A program made the translations under genes and the position numbers. This document shows, piece by piece, positions 11,955 through 23,777 of a stretch of 64,000 bases of DNA. Below the pieces are notes generated by a model. It was not told the DNA's origin. It worked only from the letters and a program-made list of their open reading frames with translations, and made no database searches. Origin of the DNA: Zygaena filipendulae (taxonomy: Eukaryota; Arthropoda; Insecta; Lepidoptera; Zygaenidae); contig OU015675.1 in NCBI GenBank assembly GCA_907165275.2, positions 203,501-267,500 on the forward strand, written 5' to 3'. Within the stretch, counting starts at the first letter, position 1, and each line of letters opens with the position of its first letter.

Positions 11955-12925
11955 ATGTCTGGGGTCTGGGACCCAATTCTCGCCTCCTTCGAAAAAATCT
12001 CGAACTCGATATTGCTGTTCGATCCCTATGTCGACCACAAAATCTCGATACTCGAACCTGTTTCTTCGTATCTCCTATTCTCAACACAAATCGAACTAGA
12101 CTTCGAGTTTATAGTGTAAAATGTTGCCAGTAAAAGCTTATTCGAAAGCCGTATCCATTCCATTCTACACGACTCATCCGGAGCTAAAACGGCAGCAGTT
12201 TTTTATAGTTTTTAAATAGTGTGCATCGTTTTATATCAAGAACTAACATATTTTATAATATATTTGTACCAAAAAAAAGAATAGTTCTTACTTTTATCAC
12301 TTTTACATCATCACTTTAATTTTATTTAAATTAGTTTACGTAGTACGGATCGTGAAGCATAATATTTGTTTTTGTTTTTACCCTTTTTTAGGGAAGGCAA
12401 AGGGATCATAGTTCATACAGCCTGAATTGGCTGTATAGACTACGATTCCCTTGTTTTTTTTTCTGAAGATATATTTACATCCAATTGCGTTGCTGAGATG
12501 CATTTCGATGCTTAATCGGAACTATAAACTATGAAGTTGCAGTTAATTACCACCATAGCACTTAATACAGAGTATATTTACTAATACATAATAAACTTCT
12601 AAAACTGTAACATATGACTTGGCTGTATGGCTCAACGTCCCTTGCCTGTCCCAGATGGGGCGAAGATAAAAAACAACAACAACTTCTGAAACTGTCACGC
12701 ACGACACCGCTATTGGACATTTATGAAGATTCGAATTCGAAATTTACGTCTCGACTGCTTCCGACCAGTCGAAGCAGTTCGAACGGCTTTAATTCGAGAA
12801 ATGTCGAAGTCGACATGTCGAGAATTGCTCAACTTGACTTCATCTCGATTTCATGTTCGAATTCGAACTTTATCTCGAGTCCGAGTCTACTTCGAATGTG
12901 CGAGAATTGCCCCCCTGGACCGAAT
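11955..12925. mobile_element. Large TCGA-rich foldback element
   Basis: Near 11965 the sequence GTCTGGGACCCAATTCTCGC is mirrored near 12905 by GCGAGAATTGCCCCCCTGGA. Inward from both ends are stretches unusually dense in TCGA, TTCGAA and CTCGA (11990-12105 and 12725-12915). The arms are imperfect over roughly 150 bases. The open frames at 12614-12943 fall in the right arm and are by-products of this composition. Confidence 0.55.
12397..12453. ncRNA. Short hairpin with 24-base arms
   Basis: AAGGGATCATAGTTCATACA and its partner TGTATAGACTACGATTCCCT pair with few mismatches around a six-base loop. It lies inside the TCGA-rich foldback (11955-12925), so it may be part of that element rather than a separate RNA. 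Confidence 0.3.
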
Positions 12926-13464
12926 TTGAAAGATAAGTATTGAAACTAAAGAAAAAAGTGCCAAGTTAAATACAAGAAATAATTTGCTAGAAAAGGCCAT
13001 AGGTTTTTTAAATGACTTGGTCATAACTTTATAAGGAATCGTTCTGGGTTGGATCTTGGCTAGAGTTATACTTGAATCTTAATTAGTAACTTCGAAAAAG
13101 TAGTTTTTTTTTTAATAAGACGCGGATGTGTTTTTTCTGTCCAGTCACCATTTCGAAATTATTCGTACAAACTAGCAAAGTTCCAGAAAATATTTGCACC
13201 TTTATTTTAACCTCGTGCAATGTCTTGTATCTAACATTCGATTACTCTCAAAACGTGCGGTGGAGGGCTATCAACAAGAAACAACATGAGGGAGGGCCGT
13301 CGGGGGTGGTGGGGAGGGCGGGGACATAAAACGGGAAGAAACAAGAATAAATGATGTGATCGCAATAAACACAATTTCCAAGTTGATCCGAGCAAATTGC
13401 CGGCACACCGCCGCTCCCACGCGGTATCTACGTATATTATGGATGGGTAAGTATGGGTATCCTT

Positions 13465-14165
13465 ACAAATGCGAATGTGGGTTTATTTGTTTTGCTTTCA
13501 CGCCTGAACGGCTGAATTGATCGTCATGAAATTTTACACACATGGTCAGGGGTACATAAAAGGACACAGGGTACTTTTTGTCTCGGAACTCCCGCGGGAA
13601 CTCCGAAATTCATGTTGTAAAATACACGGATTACTACTCGCGGCGAATCAAGAACAAACAGTGGGACTAAACAGGAATAAAATAATAAGTTATTCGTTAC
13701 TATTATTTTTGAGACGTAACACGAATAAAAATTGGGTCGAAAAAAGATATTTTTATGTGGGACGAAACTCTGCGGGGTGAATCAGGAACAAATTCTTCGG
13801 GTATAATCTTGTGAAATTTTGCATACACGTCGTCAGGAGTGCTCAGAAGGACATACTTAGGGCATTTTATAAATACCCCGTTTCACCCGCGTTAATTTCG
13901 AAGTTCCCGCGGGAATTTCGGGACAAAAAATACCCTATGTGTATAACGTGTATGCAAAATTTCATGATGATCGGTCGGATGGCGAGTTACTTTTTGCGAC
14001 ACTTCCAACAATTAGGTATTATCGTTATATTTCAACCAATTTATACAAAACCTGAACAAATTAGACCTACATTCAATATGAATTCCATCTACCTATTGGT
14101 GAAAACTGCATGAAAATCCGTTCAGCAGTTTTTGAGTTTATCGCGAACAGACAGACAGATGCGGC
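13465..14165. repeat. CCGCGG-type repeats, reverse and forward copies back to back
   Basis: A reverse copy (TTTCACGCCTGAACGG..., about 13465-13615) is followed by a decayed segment. A second reverse fragment (13805-13870) then meets a forward copy with GTTTCACCCGCGTTAATTTC at about 13880. The open frames here merely run through the repeats. Confidence 0.65.
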
Positions 14166-14435
14166 GGAGGCCTTTTTTCGGAGGAATTTTCAATGAAACG
14201 TATTATGTTGAACGACGCAAACCCATATCGAGTTGGGGCTTGTTTGATTGGTTCTGGGCTTAGACGATTACCTACTTTTCATTTCACTTTAATCTTAAAG
14301 CGATTTTTTTTTCTGTTTTATTTTGAACTTTAAGTCCATGAGTTCCGTTGTCTCTTCTAGTTTTCTTATATCGTCGCCAGCCATCGGGCTAACTCGGGAT
14401 TAAGTTATAATAGTCGTTAATTGCGCACTAACTCG

Positions 14436-14560
14436 ACTGGGGCGCGGGCGGCGGGGCGCGGGGCGAGGGCCGACGTTAGCCGAGAAGGGGGCAACCCCCT
14501 TCCCGTCTATCCCTCCTCCACCCGCCTGACTAATCGAATACCGCGGTACGCTGTTAACTC
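14436..14560. promoter_or_regulatory. GC-rich island with G runs beside TTAATTGCG
   Basis: GTCGTTAATTGCGCACTAAC precedes GGGGCGCGGGCGGCGGGGCG and a C-rich tail, within AT-rich sequence. The phrase GTCGTTAATTGCG recurs at about 44510 beside another G-run island. The island may be conserved regulatory DNA and may form a G-quadruplex. Function is inferred. Confidence 0.35.
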
Positions 14561-15874
14561 ATTATTGTGTTTATCTAACGGGTAAACAAGTACCTACGCA
14601 TAGTGCGAGTGTGTTAGACGCAGTGACAGCAGCTGTCAAGCGGCTCGTACAAGACGGGACTAGAGCTACAAAGCGTTGAAAATTGCTTTAAAAAAATCCA
14701 AGTCCGAACTGAAAATTTTCTCCTTTTTTGAAATCGGTTAAAAAAGAACATTCATTTTATCTAAGCACCTACACCAAAAACGCTTTGCACAGAAACAACA
14801 CCAAATTAATATCACAGCTTTCCTTTCTTAGTGTGTCTTCGATGAATTCTTAAACTATCGGTCCGATTTTTTTATAAATCTTCGATAAATTGTTCTCTGC
14901 ACACCCGTAAAGATTCCTGAGTTCCTGACGTAAAGAGATTCTGCGGAAATCCCGAAAGTCACGCTGGTAAACGTTCCTCGATTCCTCGGACGTTTTCTCT
15001 TATAACACCACTATAGGAAGTTTTTGCATTGCACGTCGCCTTTAAACGAGGAAACCGATCGCTAATGGTGTGAGCACGCAGATGGTCGCGGGGCGAGTGC
15101 CGAGTGGGATGACAACGCTGCAGCGCGACGCGGGACGCGGCGGAATTCGACGCGGAGCTATCGCGTTACACACTCGATTACAATTATACGCTTTTGCGAA
15201 TGTTTATTTCCACTTCATGTTGTTTCTTCGACAATTTAGATTGGTCATGGATGAATAGTAGGTATTTTAATGGTGGTTTTAATTATATTAGTGATAATGT
15301 GATAATTTTTTTCATTATTATTACTCAATTGGAAAAAAAATGCAAATAATTCCATTAAAAAATCTTAAATGGAATATCTGAGAAGATTAGTTTTCTATAC
15401 CATTCACTGCAGGTGGTGCTTATTTTGCTAATTTAAGTGCATTAAATGCATTCAATAAATCAGTTCTATAATCTATGGCCCATGTCACTCTACCAGTACC
15501 TAAGTCTAATTTCGTCTAACATCCAAAAACAATGGTTCGCTTTCAAATCGACCAGAACAATGACCAGTTGATTACTCAGCTCGTTTACCAGTTTCTTTTC
15601 GGAGCGCAGAAACAAGTAATTACTAGAGTAGATTGGGAATGCTAAATTGGATTCTTTCCACTTCGACTTCTCAGGGTCCTTTTTGCAAATACTTAGGTTA
15701 TTAGTTTGTTACAGTCTTTTGGTCACGAAAACATAAAAAAACATCTTTAAAGGCAGAGTTTGGGTTCACGTTTTGGTAATATTGGATGTATTTAACTTTT
15801 TTGATCAAAACTTTCGTAGTCTTACATGAAAATTTGAAACTAAAAGTATTTAGATCTTGTGCTATGGTACTACA

Positions 15875-16052
15875 TGGTGACAACGTTATTTTTAATTTTG
15901 TAATGATAATAAACCAACTGCGATTTCTATAAGACTCATCAAACTCATGAAACGTTAAACGCTATTTTTTCTGCCATACAATATAAGTCTTTAATTCCAT
16001 TGCATAAGTCTTAATAAACTATTGTTACAAAATTAAAAATAACGTTGCCCAC
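15875..16052. mobile_element. Small MITE with perfect 23-bp inverted arms
   Basis: CAACGTTATTTTTAATTTTG at 15881 (arm to 15903) is the exact reverse complement of 16025-16047. About 121 bp lie between, and weaker pairing (GGTG / CACC) extends outward. No coding frame. Confidence 0.65.
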
Positions 16053-16326
16053 CTCCAGTGATTACGCAAAGCCTTCAAAAACACTTAATTACATAGATTT
16101 AAGTCCATTTTCATAAATATCTAAACAAATTATTTTTTCCTGAAACGAATCAAACAACACAGACACAACACACACCGCGCAAGTCAATAACTAATCGCAT
16201 CCAAATGTTCGGGTATTCAAAGACAGCACATAATGAAGCCCCTGGCGAAATGTTTCGTCCATAATAGTTGTTGGATTCTTGTCTTTTCTATTGGTAGGTA
16301 GAAATAAAAACAGAGCTCCACTAATT

Positions 16327-16655
16327 GTTGTGTCTACCCTCATTTGCAATGGCACGACAATTGTCGGCGCGCATCGCTCGAGGCGAGTTAGTTACGCCTT
16401 GGGCCCGCGACTGATGCACATGTGAGCCGTGCTCCTATATCGTTGCAACTTCAATAAGCGTCCGTGACCCTTGTACCTGTTCTTCGACGTGAGACGTTCT
16501 CACTGGTGTCTGGAGTACAGTGATTGGTGTTAACTCTTCAATAAACTATTTAATTAGAGTCTGAGACTTGTCCAAGTGCACGAGCCCCGCCACCATCCGT
16601 CGTTGCGTCGTCCGTCGGCTGGTCTGCTGTCCAGGTGGTGGTGGATGCAAAGGTT
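16327..16655 (+). repeat. LTR-like segment, possible solo LTR
   Basis: The segment starts TGTTGTGTCTACCC, has a moderately GC-rich body, a TCAATAAACTATTTA polyadenylation-like motif at about 16538, and then a GC-rich tail (CACGAGCCCCGCCACCATCC). This resembles an insect LTR (R/U5 after AATAAA). No internal retroelement genes are adjacent, and target duplications were not seen. Confidence 0.3.
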
Positions 16656-16659
16656 AGTG

Positions 16660-18564
16660 GAGAGCTTTACCTACCGTGTGCTGGGCAGGAATCCGACATA
16701 CTTCAAACATACAGTCCACTAAAAACATTTCATATAACCAGCCCTCTGTGCCGCGGGAGTTCTTGAAACCGAATTCAGGTTTGGCTTTAAGAACTGCACA
16801 ATAGTCATGACCCACAGTCATGAGGAACGGTACAAAAAGAAGACATAATGAAGATAGCTGTTTAAATTATTTGGTTGAATTTATGGCACTGTATTTCAGA
16901 ATTTGAAGTGGCGCTATCCTTCTATTAGGCTATTGTTATTTTTTACGTAAATACTCTCGCTACATCTACAAGTATACCATTAAACGAATATAAAAGCCCG
17001 TGACACTAAACAAACATATTATACTCGAGTAATTCATTTTGAACAGCCCTCCAAAACTAAAAAAGCGTTGTGAATTACCAAACTACATAAAACTTTATGA
17101 CACTTGACATAGAGTGCGAATTCGTTTGGAACAGATGTGAAAATGTATAGGGTGTTGCAGACGGGGCGTTTGGTATAAAAACGTTTATTACTCGCACATT
17201 TAGTGCAAGTCGAGCGTGCAGGCGATAAGTGACAAGCTATTGGGTAGTGTAGGGTGTCCATACGGACGAGTCTAATAAGTTCGCACTAGAAAATTTGAGT
17301 ATTTTTCGCCTGTATAGTTTATATTTTCAAATAACTTAAGGAATACTAATAAAAATTTAAAACATCATTCTTGTCTGTATAAATGTTTGACAAACAATTA
17401 TTTTGTTACCAATTTTGCATCAATAAAGTTTTCAATTCGAACTTTACTACTCCAGAGGTTCTAGTCTGTTTTACCCCATGTCACATTAGAACAGATTGGA
17501 TGTTTCTTCCACGTAGTTCTCCTGTTAGAACTATCATTAGAAGTGGATGGAATATACCTACCAAAACCAAAAATAACAAATTGCTACATTGTTGTCACCC
17601 TACCCCCATCAGCACAGCTTACTCGGCGTGATCGCAGCGAATTCGATTACCATCTTTCTATCATTGTTCGATGTTTGTCGCTTAATGCACTCCCTAAGCA
17701 TTGAAATAGCTCCAAATAAAATAGAACCGTCCTCTCGTACTTTATACATTGCTTCAGAGGTTTTTAAACTCTGGATTTCAGTATTCAATGACCAATTCTG
17801 AAAGAGCTTTCATTTGAAACAATGGTTTCCTAATCGCAGACTATGTTATATCAGACAGTTTACAATTTGGAAATAGCATGAGCTCTTATTTAGAAGGGAT
17901 CGTATCTTATAAAGGGTCACGATAAACGGCTGAATGTTATTTTAATGTGAAGTTAAAGTGTTTATGTGTGACTGGTTTCACAAAAAGGGTACAATGCAGG
18001 AACAATTAATTGTTACTTTATTATCAGATGAATCAGTGAGATGGTCGCAAAAAATAAACTTTGAAGAGTGTAATAAAGTTTCTTTCCCTAAATGCGGGTC
18101 CTTTCACTTCCTTGAATTATCAAATCACGCCTGATTGACGGTGGCTTAAAGTAATGGACACCTAATCAGCCATTTTTATATTATTATTTAGTGAAATTAT
18201 TATTAAGTGTCTATGTATTTTTGTTTATCCTTTCGCATAATTGGGGTTTTCTGGAAGAGATCGTAACTATGCGATAAGACCGCCATTTGCTTTCTCTTTT
18301 TCTTTAGGTACTGTAATATTGTTATTTTATGCGCAATAAAGGATTAAATAAATATATAAATAAATAAATAAAATGTTCTTATATATTCTTAAATTTAAGT
18401 ACTCAATTAGTTTAAATATCTCTGCCCTGTTACACTATATCACCAGAGCATTTATAAACAAACTGATATAGGCATGCATCTCTACTAAGAGACGATTTTC
18501 AATTCTCAGTTGAAGGTTTAAGTTCTGGAAAAAGTTATTTAAACGAATCTTGATTGATATGTCA
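16660..18564. other. Gene-free stretch
   Basis: AT-rich sequence. The short frames at 17034-17801 show no domain. A TAAATAAATA-type simple repeat lies at about 18343-18372. Confidence 0.5.
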
Positions 18565-18862
18565 ATAGGCTATTTGACTATGTTTTTTTTAGTCCGTCTT
18601 GTAGATTAATAAAAAATATTGGACAAATATTTTTTCTTTTTTTACGGAATCAAAAAATAACAGCGATACAGTGCAGTTTGTATTTCGGCTTGAAGCGGTA
18701 AGTGACGTCACGAGCCCCCACCCTAAACTTTAATGCGCTTTATCTCTGTGTATTTTCATTTATTTGAAAAATAAAAAATACCTGTCTAATGATTTTAATT
18801 TTCTAAATGACTACGGACTAATTAGAATTTTGATTTTCAAAAGTTGTCAACATATCCTTATT
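18565..18862 (+). mobile_element. Family B MITE (CRE-bearing), copy 1
   Basis: It has TAGTCCGTCTTGTAGATTAA near the left and GACTAATTAGAATTTTGATT near the right, with AAGTGACGTCACGAGCCCCC in the middle. It aligns in order with copies at 29939, 46905 and 49914; here the second internal CRE has been lost. Confidence 0.75.
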
Positions 18863-19143
18863 AAAAAAACAGAAAGAATAAGTATTTTTACCACTCCTCC
18901 ATTAAAAACTCTTTGAAACACCTGATTCGATTAGACCGGGTGTTAATCAACTACCATCATCTACAGAAGCTAGTGTAGCCATGAGCGACACGTCTGCGCG
19001 GATACGGTCGGTAATTCGTTTAAATGCCTCTGCGATACCAACACTTTGTATATGCCATGTGGAGTGAAGGTAGGCAGTTAATCATCTAGAACCTATCCAT
19101 GCACTAGCGTTTAATACGAGTTAAGTGAATATCAGCGGGCTTA

Positions 19144-19380
19144 CCGCCGCACTCAGAGTCGACTTTAATGATTACTTAGTTAAGTATAGATTTTTAAAAC
19201 AAAACTGCCGCAATCAGACAAGTTTAATAAATTAATGTTAATTAGCATTTAACTAATTAAGTTACATCTCATTAAATGCCAATTAACAATAATTTACTGA
19301 ACGTCTCTCATTGCGGCAGTTTTGTTTTAAAAATCTATACTTAACTAAGTAATCATTAAAGTCGACTCTGAGTGCGGCCG
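19144..19380. mobile_element. Harbinger-like MITE with 69-bp inverted repeats
   Basis: The arms 19146-19214 and 19310-19378 are inverted copies that are essentially perfect, including GCACTCAGAGTCGACTTTAA and AAACAAAACTGCCGCAAT. The ends begin CCGCCGCACTC / CGGCCGCACTC and both are flanked by TTA (19141-19143 and 19381-19383). A TTA duplication is the hallmark of PIF/Harbinger insertions. The 237-bp element is non-coding. The near-identity of the arms suggests recent insertion. Confidence 0.85.
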
Positions 19381-19736
19381 TTAGACTGAAAGTTTTGGCT
19401 GTTAAGACGTCTTGAAAATTGTGTATTTATACATTTTTTTAAAAACTACCAGAGATTATTTGAATGCGAAAGAATGCTTACTTCTGGAAAGCTTACTTTT
19501 TACTTAATTTTTTTTGAAATTAATAAAGTATAGCTAACATTATATCCAAGAATAATAGAATAGAAGTCCATTTGGTATACTAATATAAAATACCGTGTGG
19601 CTTAAATAATTTAGAAATAGACAAGGTACCAAAATGGTTTCCACTCAGCACGTTAGCATGTTAGTTTTTACCGATTACGTTGATCGTCTAAAAAAAGATT
19701 AGTTCTTTCACACATTGTCAATGTTTATTTATAGTA

Positions 19737-19858
19737 CATTGTTATCCTAGGGGTGAAAGTAACTCATTTAGTCCCGAGACGGGGTTTGGCGCCCGAGCGT
19801 AGCGAGGGCGCCAATAGATCGAGGGACTAAATAAGTCTTTCTCCCGAGGGTAACACTG
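19737..19858. mobile_element. Short foldback element with an inner GC hairpin
   Basis: The outer arms (GTTATCC... / ...GGGTAACACTG) pair over about 38 bases, with TTTAGTCCC and GGGACTAAA as the inner parts. Inside is the strong hairpin GGCGCCCGAGCG / AGCGAGGGCGCC. The short minus-strand frame through it is not a gene. Confidence 0.6.
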
Positions 19859-20377
19859 CTTTTCATTACGAATGCAAGGAAAGTCAAAATAAAAATAGGA
19901 ATTAGCTAAAGAAAAAATGAGTGAAGATCGGATAGCCGCTTGACACTTTCCCACCTATTTCTTTTTCTTTGGCCGGCTAGCTATTCAGCCAGTATTTTTT
20001 ATTTACATTGTGGCGACCTAAAAAAAATATTTTCTTTAATTATTAAGTATTAATTAAAGAAAATAAAAAAATATAAATAGGAATTAGCTTAAGAAAAAGT
20101 GAGTGAATTTTATTTTAATTAATACCTACTTAAACTTTACGTTATTTCAATTTTACATCGCGCTGGCTGTATAGAAAGTTGAAACATGGTTCAATAGAAA
20201 TGTGAAAATAGACCTAGTTTTTTTTTTAATAATTTGACAGTTGTCAGTTGAAAGCGATTCTCCCTAGGGCTGAAAAGGGTTACTTTCAACCCGCTTCTCA
20301 GGCAACTTCAGACCTACTTTCCGAGTATGAGTAATGAAAAATATCTTTCATTTAACTGTTTATATTTATATAATTAC

Positions 20378-20607
20378 TAGCTGTCCCCCGCGATTTCATC
20401 CGCGGTAATTTCGGAGTTCCCGCGGAGGTTGCGGGAAAAACTACTCTTTGTCCTTCAGTTCCCGAGGGAATTCCGGGATAAAGACTACCCTATCTTTTAA
20501 GTTGGACCATATTATAAATGGTTGCAAAATTTTATCAAAATCCGTTCAGTAGTTTCGGAGTCCGTCGCGGACATACAACGTGACACGTGATTTATATATA
20601 TTAGATG
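20378..20607 (+). repeat. CCGCGG-type repeat, sub-family 2 full copy
   Basis: The copy begins ACTAGCTGTCCCCCGCGATT and ends with CACGTGATTTATATATATTA. The same tail, reversed (ATATATAAATCACGTGTCAC), starts copies at 46050 and 57372, which defines a sub-family of about 230 bp. Confidence 0.8.
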
Positions 20608-21616
20608 TATCCTAAATGTTTTTATGCAAATTATTTCCAGCGACGATTTGGTAGGTACTTGAGAACTGCAGCGTCAAAGATAACCGCAGATACAATATCA
20701 GCAGATGCTCTACCTGGTTCTGTGGCCGTTTGCTCGCTCCACGTAATTACATCTCACTTCCATTCATCACCCGACAGTGTTGCCGGCCGTTTGACACATT
20801 TTCCCATTCAAGTCACAACCCTTTATTAACAATTAAGTGTCAGATTAGCCGAGAACCACATTATTTAACGTTTACACACCAACAATATTGCATTTTGCAC
20901 ACAACGTAAACCTTGTTCCATACGCGTAAGTACTATAATTCTTTGAACGTAAATATTTTAACGCGGTATAAGAAAGCAATTAGGGAACGACCAGTTTAAA
21001 AAGAGCCGTGAAATCTCGTTTGAATCCCCCGCGGGGGCCTCCTCTGTGCGTTGCTGAGAGGGGAGACACGGTTTACTTTAGAGTGTTCGCGCACAAATAA
21101 GCTTGACATATGTTGGGTTCGCAAAGCTAAAGGGGATTGAGTAGCATAAGCCCCTTCGGTTCATTATTGGCCCTTTTACCCTTTTTCCCGAAGGGTGCTT
21201 CGCTCAGTGTTTGCGAAGTGTTCCCATTTCTTTTAATAGATGGCAGAGAAACGTTTTTTTGTTGCGTAATTGAAATGAGATAATTTCGTACTCGAGTAAG
21301 GAGTGATGTATGGGAAAATGCCATTTTTTACGAAATCGATGTGGTCACCCTAGCTCTTTAATCTCTATTTATTTACGTGTTAGGATCTGATATACGTTTG
21401 TCCATCTACGTTTTTCGATCCCAGCTGAGACTTTCAATAAAATCATTTTACTTTGACTTACTTTGAAAAGAGTCATTTACATACATATTAGGGCCACTTT
21501 GAACAAAATTATTTGACTTTGACTTTGAGAAAATTTTCGTCCCTCATTCATACTTTAAGCGGGAGAGCAAAAACATTTTTAGTGTTATTAAAATGAAAAC
21601 GTGACGCACAACTGAC

Positions 21617-21879
21617 CTGCACCCTGACCTCTGGCAGGTTGACCTTCATCGCGAGCTCCTCCCGCGAGTACACGTCGGGGTAGTGGCTCTTCTCGAAGGC
21701 CCTTTCCAGTTCGTGCAGCTGGTACGTGGTGAAGGTGGTGCGGTTGCGGCGATGCTTCTTCTTGTCCGCGGCCGCGGAGCCGGGCCGGTCGTCGTCGCTG
21801 TGCGCCGGCGACTTGTCCCGCTCGCCCCCGGACCGCTCCCGCTGGCTGTACCCGTCGTTGCTGTTGCAAGAGCCTTCGC
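21617..21879 (-). CDS. Rx: Rx exon 2: acidic linker and homeodomain positions 1-46
   Basis: This internal exon encodes 87 residues in the frame that has no Met, so simple ORF calling misses it and reports shadow frames instead. After two bases that complete a Gly codon it reads [15 protein letters not shown], then a Ser/Asp-rich stretch ([16 protein letters not shown]), a basic start ([11 protein letters not shown]) and the homeodomain up to LPEVRVQ. Homeodomain landmarks are F8, L16 and F20, with [20 protein letters not shown] typical of Rx. The acceptor is TTTCTCAG|GC (AG at 21881-21880), with a CTAAC branch-point match about 37 bases upstream. The donor is CAG|GTCAGT (GT at 21616-21615). 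Splitting between residues 46 and 47 is common in paired-like homeoboxes. The recognition half of helix 3 (WFQNRR) is in the next exon, which I could not find in this window. GC content is high compared with the AT-rich surroundings. Confidence 0.93.
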
Positions 21880-21957
21880 CTGAGAAACGACCATGGGTTT
21901 TAAACGACGCTACTTGTTAGCCTTTTATTTTATTTTCGTTTATCGACAACAACATCT

Positions 21958-22115
21958 ATCCTACTAATATTATAAATGTGAAAGGGTGGATCTTTGGATG
22001 TTTAGATGTTTGTTCCTCAATCACGCAAAAACGGCTGCACGAATGAAATTTGGCATGCACGTTGTCAGGGGTACAGAGAAGGACATAGGGTACTTTTTAT
22101 CCCAGAATTAATAGT
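21958..22115 (-). repeat. CCGCGG-type repeat, reverse copy next to Rx exon 2
   Basis: It reads CCTACTAATATTATAAATGT at the edge, then CACGTTGTCAGGGGTACAGA and GGGTACTTTTTATCCCAGAA. It begins about 80 bases from the Rx exon 2 acceptor, within intron 1. Confidence 0.75.
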
Positions 22116-22679
22116 AGCTAGTAAGTACATAATTATATTTATTCTAGGTTTCAAGATTACAGTATATGCCAATGAACAGAATGTAGCAATAAGTACCTAC
22201 ACAAAATTATACCAATTTAGATAAAAATATGAAACAATTTAATTTTGTTAATTTTTCTCTGTCGTTCCATAGCGAGTCATAGACCACCACCATTATTCCT
22301 TTTATCTATGTACATTGTACATTCTACACATAGTGCCAATATTCTCTAACTCAAATGGCATGTGATAAACGGACTGACAGATTTATTTTTACCATTCGGT
22401 TACGGGATTCTAATAAAAAGGCCGTAGTTTCTAGTACCATATATCAATCATCCGCCATCATAATAATATCAGATATTATCTTCTGATAGTTTACATATCT
22501 ATTTAACTATAAACCGAAATGTTTGCCCGCAATCCACACCGCAATTACCCGCTACAGCGACCATAAATCAACTGATGCATTTCTGTATGTTTGTTCATGT
22601 AAATCAACATTCATAACTATTCTAACATCATCTGTAATGCAATAGGTATATCGCCGTAGTATGAGTCCATCAGTTATAT

Positions 22680-22895
22680 AACAAAAAAATAGTAGACACG
22701 TACATTTTGCTGTGTCCAATTAAAAAAATAGGCATACCTACTTCGATCAAGCACGTCTAACTTCAGGAGCTCGTGACGTCATAATACCTGTATAAATTGC
22801 CCCGGATCGTGACGTCACCCGACATTTCCACTCAATTTATCGCTGTTATTTTTTGATAATGTAAAAAAAGAAAAAAATATGTGTGTACCTATTAT
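22680..22895 (-). mobile_element. Family B MITE, diverged copy 2
   Basis: It retains two CRE cores (GTGACGTCATAA near 22774 and CGTGACGTCACCC near 22809) and the ATCGCTGTTATTTTTTGATA and GTAAAAAAAGAAAAAAATA blocks found in copy 3. The outer ends are eroded. Confidence 0.6.
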
Positions 22896-23374
22896 ATTCA
22901 TATCGTCCGAACTCCGGGCACACAAACGCACAGTAGGTCTTTTGCGATGCGCTCCGTGCAACAAAATATTATGAAACGTACAAAACGTTGGTGATTGTAT
23001 CATACATCATGGCGGTTATCGCTCGATGATCGGTTTCGGAACGAACCACCACCGGACTTCCCTCGCTATCATTACGTGTTGGATTTACACTATTAATTTT
23101 GTGTTCACTCCCTCATAAATTAGTTTGAAATTTACACACTTAGCAAAAGGGATTATATCTTCTAAATCTACTAAAATTCACGGCAAATCGGTGTGGTACT
23201 AAAATTATAGAAAAATTACTTTATGTAAGTACAGAACGAGAAACATAAAATCGAATCAAATATATGGCAGGTACCTATTGCTCACCATTTATAAATAAAT
23301 ACGACCGGAACGCCGTCGACTAAATACGATTATTAAAAAAAAAGACATTAATATCACTTTTATCTCGGTATAAG

Positions 23375-23560
23375 AGTTCCTAACGTGCGAATGTGAGTTT
23401 ATTTGTATTTAAGGTACGCTTTCACGCTTTAACTACTCAAACGAAATTTTGCATACACGTTTTCAGAGGTGCAGAAAAGGACCTAGAGTATTTTCATAGC
23501 GGAATTCCCACGGGCCTCCGAAATTGATGCGGATAAAACCGCAGGGAAAAATTAGTTACA
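23375..23560 (-). repeat. CCGCGG-type repeat, reverse decayed copy
   Basis: ACGCTTTCACGC, TTTTGCATACACGTTTTCAG and GCGGAATTCCCACGGG occur in family order. Confidence 0.6.
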
Positions 23561-23777
23561 AAATAAAGCGAAGTCATGCAGTGCCCGCGGCCACGCATAT
23601 CCTCGCGGGGTAATAGTCTGCGGAAACTCTACATTTATCAGCGCCATTACTTTGTCCGCACCGAATGATGGAGTGCCCCAGTGGGCAGCGGGCGATACTT
23701 ACAAAGTGAGTACTGTAAATATTAGCCAGTTTTAAACAATTCATATCGCTACTGAAGACACGTCATTAGCGCCAACT

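Noticed and set aside
12614..12943. 109-codon plus-strand frame
   Set aside because: It lies in the TCGA-rich arm of the foldback element; residue composition reflects that repeat.
13517..14113. 87- and 100-codon plus-strand frames
   Set aside because: They run through CCGCGG-type repeats and have no domain.
19200..19290. TAATTA-rich stretch as an enhancer
   Set aside because: It is the AT-rich centre of the Harbinger-like MITE, so the motif density has a simpler explanation.
21588..21894. Frames overlapping Rx exon 2 on both strands (for example 21646-21894 minus and 21683-21883 plus)
   Set aside because: They are low-complexity Ala/Arg/Thr or Val-rich shadows of the GC-rich homeobox exon; the correct reading frame is the Met-less one giving the homeodomain.
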